Shown piece after piece: positions 4,669 to 5,025 of a stretch of DNA of 5,025 nt (position 1 is the first letter of the stretch; the number at the start of each line of letters is the position of its first letter). A program made the position numbers and the translations under genes. The notes beneath the pieces were generated by a model. That model was not told where the DNA came from. It saw only the letters and a program-made list of their open reading frames with translations, and made no database searches. Source of the stretch: an uncultured Collinsella sp. (GTDB taxonomy: Bacteria; Actinomycetota; Coriobacteriia; Coriobacteriales; Coriobacteriaceae); the NCBI GenBank assembly GCA_938045085.1, contig CALINZ010000309.1, positions 1-5,025 on the forward strand, in the 5' to 3' direction.

Positions 4669-5025
4669 ATGACGACTTCTTATAAAACGATGGTGGTAAA
4701 GATCGGTTCGTCCACGGTGGTGGGCGCCGATGGCAAGGTCAACCGCGCCTTTATCGGCGGACTTGCCGATCAAGCCGCAGCGCTGCGCAAGCTCGGCTGG
4801 CGTCTGGTCGTGGTGAGCTCGGGCGCTATTGCCTGTGGCTATCCCGTGTTGGGCTTCGACCGCAAGCCGGTCGGCGACCTTCCGAGCCTGCAGGCCTGCG
4901 CCTCGGCTGGTCAGTGCATCATCTCGTCGGCCTACGACGAGGAGTTCCATGCGCGCGACCTGCTCACCTCGCTCGTACTGCTCACGCGCCACGACACGGC
5001 CCGCCGCACGTCCTACCTGCACGCG
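4669..5025 (+). CDS. proB: Glutamate 5-kinase ProB, N-terminal part (cut by window end)
   Basis: ProB phosphorylates L-glutamate with ATP to gamma-glutamyl phosphate, the first step of proline synthesis in the cytoplasm. The 119 residues seen cover the start of the amino-acid-kinase domain: MVVKIGSSTVV (8-18) with the ATP-phosphate-binding K11 and GSS; RLVVVSSGAIACG (45-57); SLQACASAGQ (73-82), the form of the usual QAxAAVGQ; and LVLLTRHDTARRTSYLHA (102-119), matching the LLT..D...R..Y.NA pattern. The family is about 260 residues, or about 370 with a PUA domain, so over half lies beyond the edge. The ATG at 4669 is the first possible start: an in-frame TGA sits at 4663-4665. No clear ribosome site precedes it, and I see no promoter in the 79-base gap behind the chimeric gene, so it may be cotranscribed with that gene. 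proA would be expected downstream. Confidence 0.95.
   Translation, partial: MTTSYKTMVVKIGSSTVVGADGKVNRAFIGGLADQAAALRKLGWRLVVVSSGAIACGYPVLGFDRKPVGDLPSLQACASAGQCIISSAYDEEFHARDLLTSLVLLTRHDTARRTSYLHA

Overview
The window looks like chromosomal DNA of a fairly high-GC anaerobic actinobacterium. Protein style (a YheO/DauR-like regulator, a diaminopropionate ammonia-lyase start, a ProB of actinobacterial flavour) suggests the Coriobacteriia, perhaps Collinsella. That placement is inference from familiarity, not a search result.

Layout, left to right. Positions 1-247 hold no convincing gene, but have a nested inverted repeat (161-196) and a GC-rich hairpin (212-238) just behind a minus-strand gene. 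248-670 (-) is a 140-residue protein I do not recognise. 671-1050 is non-coding on present evidence. It contains a 12-bp direct repeat, two GC-rich hairpins, three copies of a sequence with exact 33-bp period, and a terminator-like hairpin. 1051-2032 (-) is a proline/alanine- and tyrosine-rich protein with one C-terminal membrane helix; its reading frame is broken by a single-base indel near 1230-1260. 2156-2809 (-) is a complete PAS/HTH transcription regulator of the YheO/DauR type. 2810-3086 is an AT-rich divergent control region rich in inverted repeats. 3087-4589 (+) is one uninterrupted 500-codon frame. Its first ~163 residues are the N-terminus of 2,3-diaminopropionate ammonia-lyase, and the rest is the C-terminal two thirds of nicotinate phosphoribosyltransferase. 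4669-5025 (+) is the start of proB (glutamate 5-kinase), cut by the window edge.

The most striking observation is the in-frame chimera. The join falls at about 3570-3587, inside both folds, so each parent enzyme has lost essential parts. The simplest readings are a chromosomal deletion between dpaL and a downstream NAPRT gene, or an assembly join. The left flank (divergent regulator, promoter region, good ribosome site) fits an original dpaL locus, and the right flank (proB) belongs to the NAPRT side. If real, the NAPRT remnant has been placed under the control region of an amino-acid catabolism gene. The regulator probably controls the divergent dpaL promoter. The membrane-protein gene behind it has its own TATAAT box. 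I found no CRISPR array, rRNA, tRNA, transposase or phage gene.
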